DNA of 36,643 bases from Oscillospiraceae bacterium (GTDB lineage: Bacteria; Bacillota; Clostridia; Oscillospirales; Ruminococcaceae), in assembly GCA_017536405.1 (NCBI GenBank), contig JAFXHL010000065.1, positions 1-36,643 of the forward strand, in the 5' to 3' direction. Below are positions 25,258 to 33,263 of the stretch, piece by piece. Made by a program: the position numbers and the translations under genes. Below the pieces are notes generated by a model. It made no database searches, was not told where the DNA came from, and saw only the letters and a list, made by a program, of their open reading frames with translations. Position 1 is the first letter of the stretch, and every line of letters begins with the position of its first letter.

Positions 25258-26463
25258 TTATTGATTTGAGCAGTATTTTTTACTCAAATTTAAGGTGTCC
25301 ACAATTTCATTTGTTGCTCTTGCTTTGTATTCATCGAAAGCGTGTGAGTATATAGACAAAGTTGTATTTGGGTTTGAATGTCCGAGTATATCGGCTACAG
25401 TTTTTACATCTGTTCCTTTGGCTATCATAATCGATGCAACAAAATGTCGCATTGAGTGGATACCATAAAAGTCGATACCATTTCTTTTGCACATTTTCTT
25501 GAGGTAATTATAAGGCATACCATTATACATTATATTACTGTATGTGGTATCGCAAAAAAGAAAATCGTTATCAGAATGTTCTATGCCCATAAATGTTTTT
25601 TGGTATATTTCCTGAGTTTTGTATTTGAGAAAAATATCAATTATTACTTGTGGCAGTTTGATTATTCGTGAAGAACTTTCTGTTTTGGTGTTACCTACAT
25701 ACATTTCCTTGTTTTTTCTTGAGTAGTTCGCTGCTCTTTCTATTCTGAGGATTTGTTTTTCTATATTGATGTCATTATATCTTAGTCCTACTATTTCAGA
25801 GCGTCTTAAACCGCAGATAATAGCAATGGATGCAAATAATTGATATTTAAGCGGTGCTTCAGAATAAAGTAATTCTACAAATTCTATTGCTTGTTCCGGA
25901 GTGTAAATTTTCTTCTTTGTATAAGTCGGAGGAGGTAATTTTACATTTACACAAGGGTTTTTGCTCAGCATTTCAATTCTTATGGCATAATCAAATACTT
26001 CTGAAATGAAAGAACGATAATGCTTGATTGTTTTGTAGGCAAGTCCTTTTTCGGGATTGCTTTTATTCACACCCGGCTTTGAAAGTGAATTGATAAACTC
26101 TTGGATATGAATGGTTTTTATTTTATCCATTCTCATATTTCCGATGGCATCGTATGTACGCTCTTTGAAATCTTCATATCTTTCTCGCGTTGTAATTGCT
26201 TGTTGGATTTCAGCGTAGTCCCTAAACCATTTTTCAGCAAATGATTTGAAGGAAATGTTCGGAAGCGTAGCAAACGAATTGACTTCGCGCTCGAATTCTG
26301 TAGCGATTGTTTCGGCTACTTTGTCTCGCTTTTTCGGTGTCAATCCGTCAAATCGAGGGTCATCAAACCTTATGGTTTGCGTGAAGAATTTTGATGTGCC
26401 ACTTTCTTGCTTACCACAAAAAACTCTTATGCGATAAGCATTGTTTCTTTTCGTAATGTTCAT
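25258..26463 (-). CDS. int: Tyrosine site-specific integrase
   Basis: A 401-residue integrase of the Tn916/phage type that inserts and excises the element. An N-terminal arm-binding domain (about 1-65), a SAM-like core-binding domain (70-170) and the catalytic domain (185-385) are in order. The catalytic residues are present: Arg220 in GLRRSEI, Lys260, His336 and Arg339 in HSMRH, His362 in LGHSN, and nucleophile Tyr372. The start at 26463 follows AAGGAG 8 nt upstream; 26496 is an upstream alternative without a site. It is next to the tRNA-Pro 3' end, consistent with integration there. Confidence 0.93.
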   Translation of the reverse strand: MNITKRNNAYRIRVFCGKQESGTSKFFTQTIRFDDPRFDGLTPKKRDKVAETIATEFEREVNSFATLPNISFKSFAEKWFRDYAEIQQAITTRERYEDFKERTYDAIGNMRMDKIKTIHIQEFINSLSKPGVNKSNPEKGLAYKTIKHYRSFISEVFDYAIRIEMLSKNPCVNVKLPPPTYTKKKIYTPEQAIEFVELLYSEAPLKYQLFASIAIICGLRRSEIVGLRYNDINIEKQILRIERAANYSRKNKEMYVGNTKTESSSRIIKLPQVIIDIFLKYKTQEIYQKTFMGIEHSDNDFLFCDTTYSNIMYNGMPYNYLKKMCKRNGIDFYGIHSMRHFVASIMIAKGTDVKTVADILGHSNPNTTLSIYSHAFDEYKARATNEIVDTLNLSKKYCSNQ

Positions 26464-26543
26464 TACATTACTCCTTTCGTTGTTGCGAAAGGACAAAAAT
26501 TGTGTGGTTGGTTTTCTGTCCTTTCTGGGTGGATACCTTCTAT

Positions 26544-26577
26544 AATCCCTTTGTCTGTTGCCGCAGACAAAGGGATT
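26544..26577. terminator. Hairpin between DUF6076 and integrase genes
   Basis: A perfect 14-bp stem (AATCCCTTTGTCTG, 26544-26557, with CAGACAAAGGGATT, 26564-26577) with a 6-nt loop lies 4 bp from the DUF6076 stop. On the minus strand it has no T run, while on the plus strand it has one. It may attenuate or stabilise the mRNA. An additional 8-bp repeat (GAAAGGAC/GTCCTTTC) lies at 26487-26525. Confidence 0.5.
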
Positions 26578-26581
26578 TCTT

Positions 26582-27556
26582 TTATTGATTCCTTTTTAAA
26601 GAATCGAATAATTGATATAGGGAACTATCGTATCTTTCAAGGGTTTCTTTATGCATATTATCAAACGAATCGTAATCAGGGATACCATCTTTTTCGGGAA
26701 CATTCTCTTTTTTTCGCTTGTTGACAAGTGTTCGATTGTAGTCGGTAAATATTCTAAGTTCTTCCTTCAATTGCGAAATGCCTTTTTCATTAATAGTTTG
26801 TTTTTCTTCGGCGCGTTCTATTCTTTGTTTCCATTTTCGATAAATACCATTAAAAAGCACTTCGTTTTCGGAAAGATTATTGTAATAAGCCATAGTGTTT
26901 TGTGATTTCTTTTTCTTTTTACATTCTGTAGAGCAAAGAACATCTCCGTGCTTTTTACCTGATAGAAAAAGATTGCCACAATTCATACAACGGCGTGGAA
27001 ACATTCCTGATGAATAAAGTTCGTCAAGATAAAATCTGAATAACTCTATAAAATTGAAGTCGGTAGCAACATAAAGTCGGTCTTCAATATAAAATGATTG
27101 AAAGACATTATTTATAGCGGATGTTTTCTCCGGATAACAAGCTTTTAAAACTTGTAAGGAGCTGTGCTTATGCATATCGTTGAGTGCAAGATGTTTTTGA
27201 ACTTCGATGAATTTATCGGAAAATATCCCTGATTTTATAAAGGCTATTGATGTTGCAAAATCTTTGTGTTTTTCAAAAAGTTCGTCGTCATAGTACCATC
27301 GTTGTTTATTGTTTTCAACGAATTTTTTATATTTTTCCAAATAATCGCGTAAAACATTGAATCTATTTTCCGAAAATTCATCAGAGAAATCAAAAATAAA
27401 TTCTCCCAGAGGTCTTTCTTCGATTGTGATGTTCTTTTGGTAGTTATTAAAAAACTCATTGGCATATCCTACACAGTGTATGATATGCTCTTTTTTATTA
27501 TAAACATCAATTGAAACGGCAAAAAAAGAGTTCATAAAAAATCCGTGATTGACCAT
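26582..27556 (-). CDS. DUF6076 zinc-finger-like protein
   Basis: A 324-residue protein of unknown function often found next to integrases of Clostridial elements. A Cys4 cluster, RCMNCGNLFLSGK then LCSTEC (about residues 195-225), should bind zinc. The N-terminal two thirds are helical and the C-terminus is rich in charged residues. The start at 27556 has AAAGGAGA about 11 nt upstream. It is transcribed from the consensus promoter at 27654-27682 and could continue into the integrase. A role in element maintenance or integration control is inferred from location only. Confidence 0.75.
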   Translation of the reverse strand: MVNHGFFMNSFFAVSIDVYNKKEHIIHCVGYANEFFNNYQKNITIEERPLGEFIFDFSDEFSENRFNVLRDYLEKYKKFVENNKQRWYYDDELFEKHKDFATSIAFIKSGIFSDKFIEVQKHLALNDMHKHSSLQVLKACYPEKTSAINNVFQSFYIEDRLYVATDFNFIELFRFYLDELYSSGMFPRRCMNCGNLFLSGKKHGDVLCSTECKKKKKSQNTMAYYNNLSENEVLFNGIYRKWKQRIERAEEKQTINEKGISQLKEELRIFTDYNRTLVNKRKKENVPEKDGIPDYDSFDNMHKETLERYDSSLYQLFDSLKRNQ

Positions 27557-27653
27557 ATGAAAAAAAATCTCCTTTCTTTTTGTCAGATTTGTCAGAAAAT
27601 TTATTTGGATAGCCTATTTTTTTAAAAAAAATAGAATTAAATACGCTAATTAA

Positions 27654-27682
27654 ATTATAGTAGTTGCGGGCATCTGTGTCAA
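27654..27682 (-). promoter_or_regulatory. Consensus promoter of the DUF6076 (and integrase) genes
   Basis: Minus strand: TTGACA (27682-27677), 17 bp, TATAAT (27659-27654), both perfect. The leader to ATG 27556 is about 90 nt. Confidence 0.85.
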
Positions 27683-27813
27683 TGCGCAAAATCAACAAAA
27701 ATGTGTATTGATTTTTATGATTGTATATGTTATTGTATAAATAACGAGAAATATTCAAAATATTTCAAGTTGATTGATTTTATTGATTTTAAAATTAAAA
27801 GGAGGAATCTAAA

Positions 27814-28017
27814 ATGACAGAAACTCAGAAAAGCGTAAGACTGATGACGATTCACGAGGCGGCTCAAACAATGCAAATACCGGAGAATACACTTCGGCGA
27901 ATGTGTAAAAACAATAATGTGCCGTGCCTTCATATCGGGAGAAGGACGCTGATAAACTACGACCTTCTTGTCTCGTTCTTTAGTGACCCCAATAATTATG
28001 GGGAGGTAACTATGTAA
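27814..28017 (+). CDS. Excisionase-type helix-turn-helix protein
   Basis: A 67-residue DNA-binding protein of the HTH_17/excisionase group: LMTIHEAAQTMQIPENTLRRMCKNNNVPCLHIGRRTLINYDLLVSFF, with the basic recognition segment RRMCK. Such proteins direct excision by the adjacent tyrosine integrase or control plasmid replication. It precedes the RepA-type gene with a one-base overlap (TAATG), so the two are translated together. AGGAGG precedes ATG. It could be either an excisionase or a replication regulator. Confidence 0.78.
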   Translation: MTETQKSVRLMTIHEAAQTMQIPENTLRRMCKNNNVPCLHIGRRTLINYDLLVSFFSDPNNYGEVTM

Positions 28018-29138
28018 TGGAGGAAAAAGAAAAAGTCGCCCTTACATCGAACGAACTCGAAGGACGACTCAATCATAACATTATAAATAGTATAACAGAT
28101 AACGGAAAAGAAATCAACGATTTTTCCGATTTCCTTTATGCGATGCAGAGAACAGCATCTCGAGGTTACCTTAATTACACATCATTAGATGAGATAATGG
28201 ACACAGCCTATCCACCGAAAATACCGATAATCGAAGGATTATTGCATAGCGGGGTGTATCTTTTCGTCGGCGCACCAAAAGTAGGAAAAAGTTTCCTCAT
28301 GTTGCAACTCGCATACCATATTTCAAAAGGAATAGCGCTATGGGGATATCAAATTAAACAACACGATGTTATTTATCTCGCACTCGAAGATGATGAGCAA
28401 CGAATACAACAACGCGCTTATCGTATGTTGGGCGTTGCGGAAGCAAATGGATTGCATTTTGCCTTTTCCGTTCCTTCGCTTGAAAACGGGCTTGAGAAAG
28501 CGTTAAAAGGCTTTTTAACAGAAAAGCCGAAAACAAAAGTGATAATAATTGATACGCTTCAAAAGATAAGGGATAGCAGTGAATGTAGTTATGCTAACGA
28601 TTATCAGGTAATATCAAGATTGAAACAGTTTGCCGATAACCATGAGGTTAGCATAGTAATTGTCCACCACACAAGGAAACAGAAATCGGATGACAACTTT
28701 GAGATGATTTCAGGTACAAATGGGCTTCTCGGCGCAGCAGACGGAGCGTTTGTTTTACAAAAAGAAAGTAGAGTAAGCGATAAGGCGATGCTTGATGTAT
28801 CAGGCAGAGACATACAAGACCAACGCTTGTACCTTGCGCGTGACGAAGAAACTCTTGCTTGGAATCTGGAGAAAAAAGAAACAGAATTATGGAAGGCGAC
28901 AATTGACCCCGTTATCGAAGCAATCGCAGAAATGATTACCGAAGATAATCCAAGATGGGAAGGCACAGCGACGGAGTTGGTTGAAAAATTGGGTATAGAT
29001 ATATCCACAAATATTATAACGAAGAAATTAAATGCTAATGTCAGCTTGTTACTTAATAATTGTGATATAGTGTATAAATATAGCAGACGGAAAGAAGGTC
29101 GTAAAATAGCACTTTATCGCGTATCAGATGACAGTTGA
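28017..29138 (+). CDS. RepA-type AAA ATPase / helicase
   Basis: A 373-residue P-loop ATPase of the AAA_25 (RepA helicase) group. Walker A GAPKVGKS is at 85-92. Walker B lies in KVIIIDTLQKI, followed by the HHTRKQ motif and the GTNGLLGAADGAFVL segment typical of RecA-like replicative helicases. A winged-helix-like C-terminal part (about 300-370) could contact DNA. It likely unwinds the excised circular element for autonomous replication. The iteron array at 29128-29217 begins in its last codons, so the gene and its origin-like site lie together. Confidence 0.85.
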   Translation: MEEKEKVALTSNELEGRLNHNIINSITDNGKEINDFSDFLYAMQRTASRGYLNYTSLDEIMDTAYPPKIPIIEGLLHSGVYLFVGAPKVGKSFLMLQLAYHISKGIALWGYQIKQHDVIYLALEDDEQRIQQRAYRMLGVAEANGLHFAFSVPSLENGLEKALKGFLTEKPKTKVIIIDTLQKIRDSSECSYANDYQVISRLKQFADNHEVSIVIVHHTRKQKSDDNFEMISGTNGLLGAADGAFVLQKESRVSDKAMLDVSGRDIQDQRLYLARDEETLAWNLEKKETELWKATIDPVIEAIAEMITEDNPRWEGTATELVEKLGIDISTNIITKKLNANVSLLLNNCDIVYKYSRRKEGRKIALYRVSDDS

Positions 29139-29217
29139 TGACGGCGATGACGGTTTCTATGATAGCGGTGACAGTGGTGGTATCTAATCAACTGTCATCG
29201 CTGTCATATCCGTCATT
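29128..29217. repeat. Array of 9-bp-spaced TGAYRG iterons with an inverted set
   Basis: Direct units GATGACAG/GATGACGG/GATGACGG begin at 29128, 29137 and 29146. Related units TATGATAG at 29158 and GGTGACAG at 29167 follow. Three inverted units CTGTCAT, CTGTCAT and CCGTCAT begin at 29192, 29201 and 29210. The two halves can pair as a large imperfect hairpin followed by TTTTTTT. It could be an iteron origin, an operator, or a terminator for the RepA gene. The regular 9-nt period argues for protein binding. Confidence 0.65.
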
Positions 29218-29239
29218 TTTTTAATAAGGAGGTGCTTTT

Positions 29240-29650
29240 ATGCTATCAATTAAAGATTTTGCCGAAACTAATGATATTGACATTTCGGGAATTTATAAAA
29301 AAATAAAACGAAATGAAAAACTACTTGAAGGACATCTTCGGATAGTCAGAGGTGTTATTTACATAGATGATATAGCGCAAGATTTTTTGATTCCGAAAAA
29401 TAAAGCAATAAGTCAAAAGGCAGAAAAAGAAAAAACAGAAATTGAAGAAAAATATAAAACTCTGATTTTTGCTTATCAGAAAAAAATTGAAAATTTGATT
29501 TCTGAAAAATCCGAACTTGAGCAAAAAATCGAAAATCTCAATCGGGTTCTTATGCAAAATTCAGAGGAAATTGAATTTCTTAAAAATCAGATTTCTTCTT
29601 TTTCCGAGAATTCAAAATCTTTGAAACTAAAAGATTTTTTCAAAAGATGA
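29240..29650 (+). CDS. Helix-turn-helix plus coiled-coil protein
   Basis: A 136-residue protein with an N-terminal HTH-like part (MLSIKDFAETNDIDISGIYKKIKRN) and a long coiled coil (about 70-125: KTLIFAYQKKIENLISEKSELEQKIENLNRVL). It follows the iteron array with an AAGGAGG site 8 nt before ATG. Plasmid replication or partition accessory proteins look like this. I recognise no specific family. Confidence 0.6.
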   Translation: MLSIKDFAETNDIDISGIYKKIKRNEKLLEGHLRIVRGVIYIDDIAQDFLIPKNKAISQKAEKEKTEIEEKYKTLIFAYQKKIENLISEKSELEQKIENLNRVLMQNSEEIEFLKNQISSFSENSKSLKLKDFFKR

Positions 29651-29684
29651 TTTATTTTATTTTTCAAAAAATAAGCACAAAAAC

Positions 29685-29812
29685 AACATTTTGGACATGA
29701 CCAAAATGTTGCAAAAAGTAGTGCCTTTAGGCAGATAGCAAGCACAGAAATTGTATATACAATTTCGCTTGTTGTCCAAAAGGCAGACAAGTGTAGGGGA
29801 GATTCCCCTGAA
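29685..29812. other. Candidate oriT region upstream of mobC
   Basis: Four inverted repeats are packed in 130 bp: AACATTTTGG/CCAAAATGTT (29685-29710), GCC-TTTA-GGC (29723-29732), the perfect 20-bp palindrome GAAATTGTATATACAATTTC (29747-29766), and AGGGGA/TCCCCT (29796-29811). Location just upstream of a MobC-type gene and the GTGTAGGGGA hairpin fit a transfer origin. The nick site is not established. Confidence 0.55.
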
Positions 29813-29844
29813 ACCCCTGATATTTATAAGAAAAGAGAGGTAGT

Positions 29845-30168
29845 ATGAGTAGAGATATGAGAGTTTTTAGAGCAAGTGCAGACGAGTGGGAAATCATCAA
29901 AAGAAATGCGAAAGAAGTTGGAATGAAGCCTTGCACTTATGTTCGCCGAATGGCAGTTCACGGGGAAATAAAAAAATATGATATGAAAATCGTCAACGAT
30001 TTCAGACTCGAACTGATTCGAATCGGAACGAATATAAATCAGATTGCCAAAATGGTCAATTCGACAAATTCTGTTTATGCCAAAGATTTTGAAAATATGA
30101 AAAATGAATTTTCTGAATTAGAAAAAATTGCTCGAAAATGGCTGAAGCCACTTGATTATAAATTGTGA
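29845..30168 (+). CDS. MobC-like relaxosome accessory protein
   Basis: A 107-residue protein of the MobC type: FRASADEWEIIKRNAKEVGMKPCTYVRRMAVHG, a ribbon-helix-helix-like start, then the MobC core LIRIGTNINQIAKMVNSTN. MobC helps the relaxase open DNA at oriT. The start has AGAGAGG 7 nt upstream. A relaxase gene normally follows directly in plasmids and elements, but here none does; the next plus-strand gene is the lipoprotein at 30312. Confidence 0.85.
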   Translation: MSRDMRVFRASADEWEIIKRNAKEVGMKPCTYVRRMAVHGEIKKYDMKIVNDFRLELIRIGTNINQIAKMVNSTNSVYAKDFENMKNEFSELEKIARKWLKPLDYKL

Positions 30169-30172
30169 TTTT

Positions 30173-30221
30173 TTATTCTTCAAAGAAACTCTCGATAGGC
30201 TTATTGAGGATTTTTGCTAAG
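30173..30221 (-). pseudogene. Fragment of the XRE repressor 3' end
   Basis: Minus strand, ending in a stop at 30173-30175, the last codons read AKILNKPIESFFEE, identical to the C-terminus of the intact XRE gene at 33264-33503. Only these codons match; further 5' the frame is unrelated. It is the left copy of a 47-bp direct repeat and marks the left boundary of the cassette at 30222-33312. Confidence 0.8.
30175..30221. repeat. Left 47-bp direct repeat flanking the lipoprotein/MBL cassette
   Basis: Matches 33266-33312 with one mismatch; the offset of the two copies is 3,091 bp. The repeat contains the dyad CTCGATA-GGCT-TATTGAG (30191-30208), with one mismatch between arms, which is the layout of a tyrosine-recombinase core site. 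Confidence 0.9.
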
Positions 30222-30248
30222 AAAAATATTTCAAGAATATAACTTTTA

Positions 30249-30277
30249 TTTACAAGTACAATCAAGCGTGTTATAAT
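30249..30277 (+). promoter_or_regulatory. Promoter of the lipoprotein/MBL pair
   Basis: TTTACA (30249-30254), 17 bp, TATAAT (30272-30277) with extended TGT. It lies just inside the left direct repeat, 35 bp before the GTG start. Confidence 0.82.
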
Positions 30278-30311
30278 GTATATGTAACATTCGAAAAGCA
30301 GGTGATTTGTT

Positions 30312-32318
30312 GTGAATAGAAAAAAATTGTTAAGTTTATTATTGGTTTTAGCAATATCCTTAACAGGTTGCAATAGCGATAATCCTAACGAAACTATTCC
30401 GGTAATAGAAACTTCTACAGAAAGTACCATAACAGAACCCGAAGTCAGCACAGTAATAACTGATAATATTTCCGTTGAAACAACTGTACCTCAGAGCGAA
30501 ACAACAACTGTTACTACAACAGTTGAATCTGAAAGCGAAGAAGAAGTTCGTAGAAAAGCCGAGGAAGAAGAAAAACGCCAAGCCGAAGAAGAAGCGCGTC
30601 AAAAAGCCGAAGCGGAAGAAAAAGCAAGAATCGAAAAAGAACAAAATTCCTTTTCGATGATGTATCATCTTGCAATTATATCGGAAGAAATAAGAATTTC
30701 AAAAGACAACAGAGTAATACTCGAAGATATTTATACATCATTACTCAATGATATAAATCCGGGTGCTGTTGATGAAATAACACAGTCGCACTTGCAAAAT
30801 CTTCGTGACATAATTAAATCATATCTTAATATTTCAACTAAAAGAGATAGGTTGCAGTTTATCTATAACCAAGAAAAAGCCAAGAAAATAAAAACTTTAG
30901 TTCCGAATCCTATTGCAGTCCTTTCTGTAAGTAATTCGGCGGATTGGAAAAGGTTTGCTGTTTCAGTTGCCTATACAGCCGTTGATACTTATAATAATTA
31001 TAAAAATGTTGATGAAAATGCAGATAATGCTTTTATAATGAGCGGATGGGAATTGGATGACGAAGAAGTTGCAACTATTCAAAAGAACAGAGATAGAGCC
31101 TTTGATTATATGGTTGATATGGTTCAGAAATATGATTTTGATGGCTTAAAAACATTAAGCGAGAAAGACATTGAAAAGTATGCAACTATATGTGCAACAG
31201 AGAATCCGTCTGAAAAAATCAAACTTCTGAGAGCTGAAGAATCAACTTATGATTTGTTAGGGATTTATTGGCTTGAACTTGCTGATTGTTACTTTGAAAC
31301 TTCACAGTATTCAAAATGTCTTGAATGCGTAAATAAATACAACGAACTTTCTACAAAGATATACAGAAAAGATTACAATTATCTTCAGATATTGCCCAAA
31401 GCCATTGTTGCAGCACAACACGAATATTCGGGCAATAATGAAAAATATATTGCAGTTGTATCTGAATATGCTGATTCAATAATCATCAATACATCAACGG
31501 ATGATTGGGCTAATCGATATTTTGCAGCTCAAGTGTATCGTGAACTTTATTCAAGAACAAACGATAAAGCGTTTTTAAATACTGCTTATAAAATCACTTC
31601 CGAAAATGTAACAGCATTATTAAAGGAACAACGCGAATTAAATGAGACATACCTTAATCCTATTGTTGAAATATCTGCTGAAGAACCCGATTACAGATAT
31701 TTGACAGATGAAGAAAAAAAGGAAAAGAAAAAAGAATACAATGAAGAAAAAAAGCGAGTGAAAGATTATAATAAGTCGTTAAAAGAAATCCGAAAAACCG
31801 AACTTCCTTCATTGTATCAGCCTTTGATTCTTAACTGTGAGTTAATGTATGCCCTTGCTGATGAAATAGGTTTAAGTGCTGTTGAGAAAAAAGAAATCGA
31901 AGATATATTATTGACAGAAACTAATGGTACATTTATCGTTTGTCCGATAAATGATATATATTCGTTTTCTAATCCTGAAAAATCATATTCATTTGAATTT
32001 AATGAGAATGGTATGGTTATTCCCGCAAACTTATTAACAGCAGAATCGAAAATTAAGGTAATCGTAACTGATGACGGCAAAAAAACTTCCTTCGACTGCG
32101 TTGTTGATAAGGTTGAGCGAGAGGGAAATACTATCGATTCTTTCTATGCCTATGTATCCAACAAGGAATTGAAAAAATACGATTGGACTGCTGATTCTAA
32201 GATTACAGTCGAAATTACATATGGCGATGCATACGATAGAGTAATGAGTACAAATTTCTATGTAAGCACTTTTGAAGAACATTGGTATGGGGACAAGGTG
32301 GTGTTCTCTGAACGATGA
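30312..32318 (+). CDS. Large exported lipoprotein with helical repeats, unknown function
   Basis: A 668-residue protein starting at GTG, with AGGTGA 7 nt upstream. Residues 1-20 are a lipoprotein signal with lipobox LTGC (Cys20). A Thr/Ser-rich linker runs to about 72, then a highly charged Glu/Lys/Arg coiled coil (73-112), then helical repeat-like segments (120-560), including a TPR-like pair LADCYFETSQYSKCLECVNKYNEL. The C-terminal 110 residues look beta-rich. I do not recognise a family. The stop overlaps the start of the MBL gene by 4 nt (ATGA), so the two proteins are made together and are probably both at the outer face of the membrane. Confidence 0.78.
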   Translation: MNRKKLLSLLLVLAISLTGCNSDNPNETIPVIETSTESTITEPEVSTVITDNISVETTVPQSETTTVTTTVESESEEEVRRKAEEEEKRQAEEEARQKAEAEEKARIEKEQNSFSMMYHLAIISEEIRISKDNRVILEDIYTSLLNDINPGAVDEITQSHLQNLRDIIKSYLNISTKRDRLQFIYNQEKAKKIKTLVPNPIAVLSVSNSADWKRFAVSVAYTAVDTYNNYKNVDENADNAFIMSGWELDDEEVATIQKNRDRAFDYMVDMVQKYDFDGLKTLSEKDIEKYATICATENPSEKIKLLRAEESTYDLLGIYWLELADCYFETSQYSKCLECVNKYNELSTKIYRKDYNYLQILPKAIVAAQHEYSGNNEKYIAVVSEYADSIIINTSTDDWANRYFAAQVYRELYSRTNDKAFLNTAYKITSENVTALLKEQRELNETYLNPIVEISAEEPDYRYLTDEEKKEKKKEYNEEKKRVKDYNKSLKEIRKTELPSLYQPLILNCELMYALADEIGLSAVEKKEIEDILLTETNGTFIVCPINDIYSFSNPEKSYSFEFNENGMVIPANLLTAESKIKVIVTDDGKKTSFDCVVDKVEREGNTIDSFYAYVSNKELKKYDWTADSKITVEITYGDAYDRVMSTNFYVSTFEEHWYGDKVVFSER

Positions 32319-33166
32319 AAAAGGCATTATGCTATATAGTTCTCATTCTAACAGCATTATTTTGTTTGTGTGGATGCACTGACAAAAGTAATCAATCGTC
32401 AACATTTTCCATTCAATTTATTGATGTTGGTCAAGGCGATTCGGCATTGATTGAATGCGATGGGAGATTTATGCTGATAGATGGAGGAGATGTGTCTGCC
32501 GGTAATAAAGTATATAATGTGCTTGAGGAAAAAGGAATACAACATCTTGATATTCTTGTAATATCGCATCTTCACGCAGACCATATCGGCGGATTGACAA
32601 AAGCATTAACCTACGCATCTGACATTGATCTGACTATAAGTAATTCTGATTATGTCGATAAGGACGCGTTCAGGAAATTAGAACACGAACTTGGTATAAA
32701 CGGAAGCAAAATAACAGTTCCATCAGTTGGTCAGGAATATCAACTTGGCAGTGCTACTGTCGAGGTTATTGATGTTGCATCAAACGAGGAAAACGATTCT
32801 TTGGTATTGATGGTTACCTATGGCGAAACAAAATTCTTATTTACGGGTGATATAGAAGAAACCGCACAAACAAGAATTGCTGATAAATTTGAAAATGAGA
32901 ATGACGAGGCTTATGATATAGATTTGATAAAAATGCCTCATCACGGCTCATATACCGGCACTCTATATCGTTTTATCAGAACATTTATGCCTGAATATGC
33001 TATAATATCGGTAGGAAAAGATAATACTTATGGACATCCGAACGAACAAACTCTTGATTTACTAAATAATGATTCGTGGAGTGCAAAAGTATATCGAACA
33101 GATGAGAATGGCGACATTATCGTTAAATCAGACGGAAAAACGCTTTCTATAACTACAAGCAGATAA
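32315..33166 (+). CDS. ComEC-like metallo-beta-lactamase hydrolase lipoprotein
   Basis: A 283-residue protein with lipoprotein signal and lipobox LCGC (Cys21). The MBL domain (about 32-270) has the ComEC/Rec2 type opening FSIQFIDVGQGDSALIECDG, the metal motif HLHADH at 85-90, LFTGDIE (Asp179), MPHHGS (His209-His210) and YGHPNEQT (His241), all complete. In ComEC this domain is thought to degrade the non-transforming DNA strand, so a secreted nuclease or phosphodiesterase activity is plausible, but the substrate is unproven. It forms a two-gene unit with the upstream lipoprotein. Confidence 0.86.
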   Translation: MKKALCYIVLILTALFCLCGCTDKSNQSSTFSIQFIDVGQGDSALIECDGRFMLIDGGDVSAGNKVYNVLEEKGIQHLDILVISHLHADHIGGLTKALTYASDIDLTISNSDYVDKDAFRKLEHELGINGSKITVPSVGQEYQLGSATVEVIDVASNEENDSLVLMVTYGETKFLFTGDIEETAQTRIADKFENENDEAYDIDLIKMPHHGSYTGTLYRFIRTFMPEYAIISVGKDNTYGHPNEQTLDLLNNDSWSAKVYRTDENGDIIVKSDGKTLSITTSR

Positions 33167-33175
33167 TTATAATCA

Positions 33176-33221
33176 AAAGCCCACAAACTTCGGGATTTCC
33201 GGAGTTTATGGGCTTTAATTT
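33176..33221 (+). terminator. Terminator of the lipoprotein/MBL operon
   Basis: A 13-bp stem (AAAGCCCACAAAC, 33176-33188, with GTTTATGGGCTTT, 33204-33216; one mismatch) followed by AATTTTTG. It lies inside the right boundary of the cassette. Confidence 0.82.
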
Positions 33222-33263
33222 TTGTAGAGAGATAATACCAAACCGATTATTTAGATTACATAA

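Noticed and set aside
30173..30451. A 92-residue minus-strand protein
   Set aside because: Only the last 15 or so codons match the XRE protein; the rest is antisense to the promoter and signal peptide of the lipoprotein. Treated as a gene fragment.
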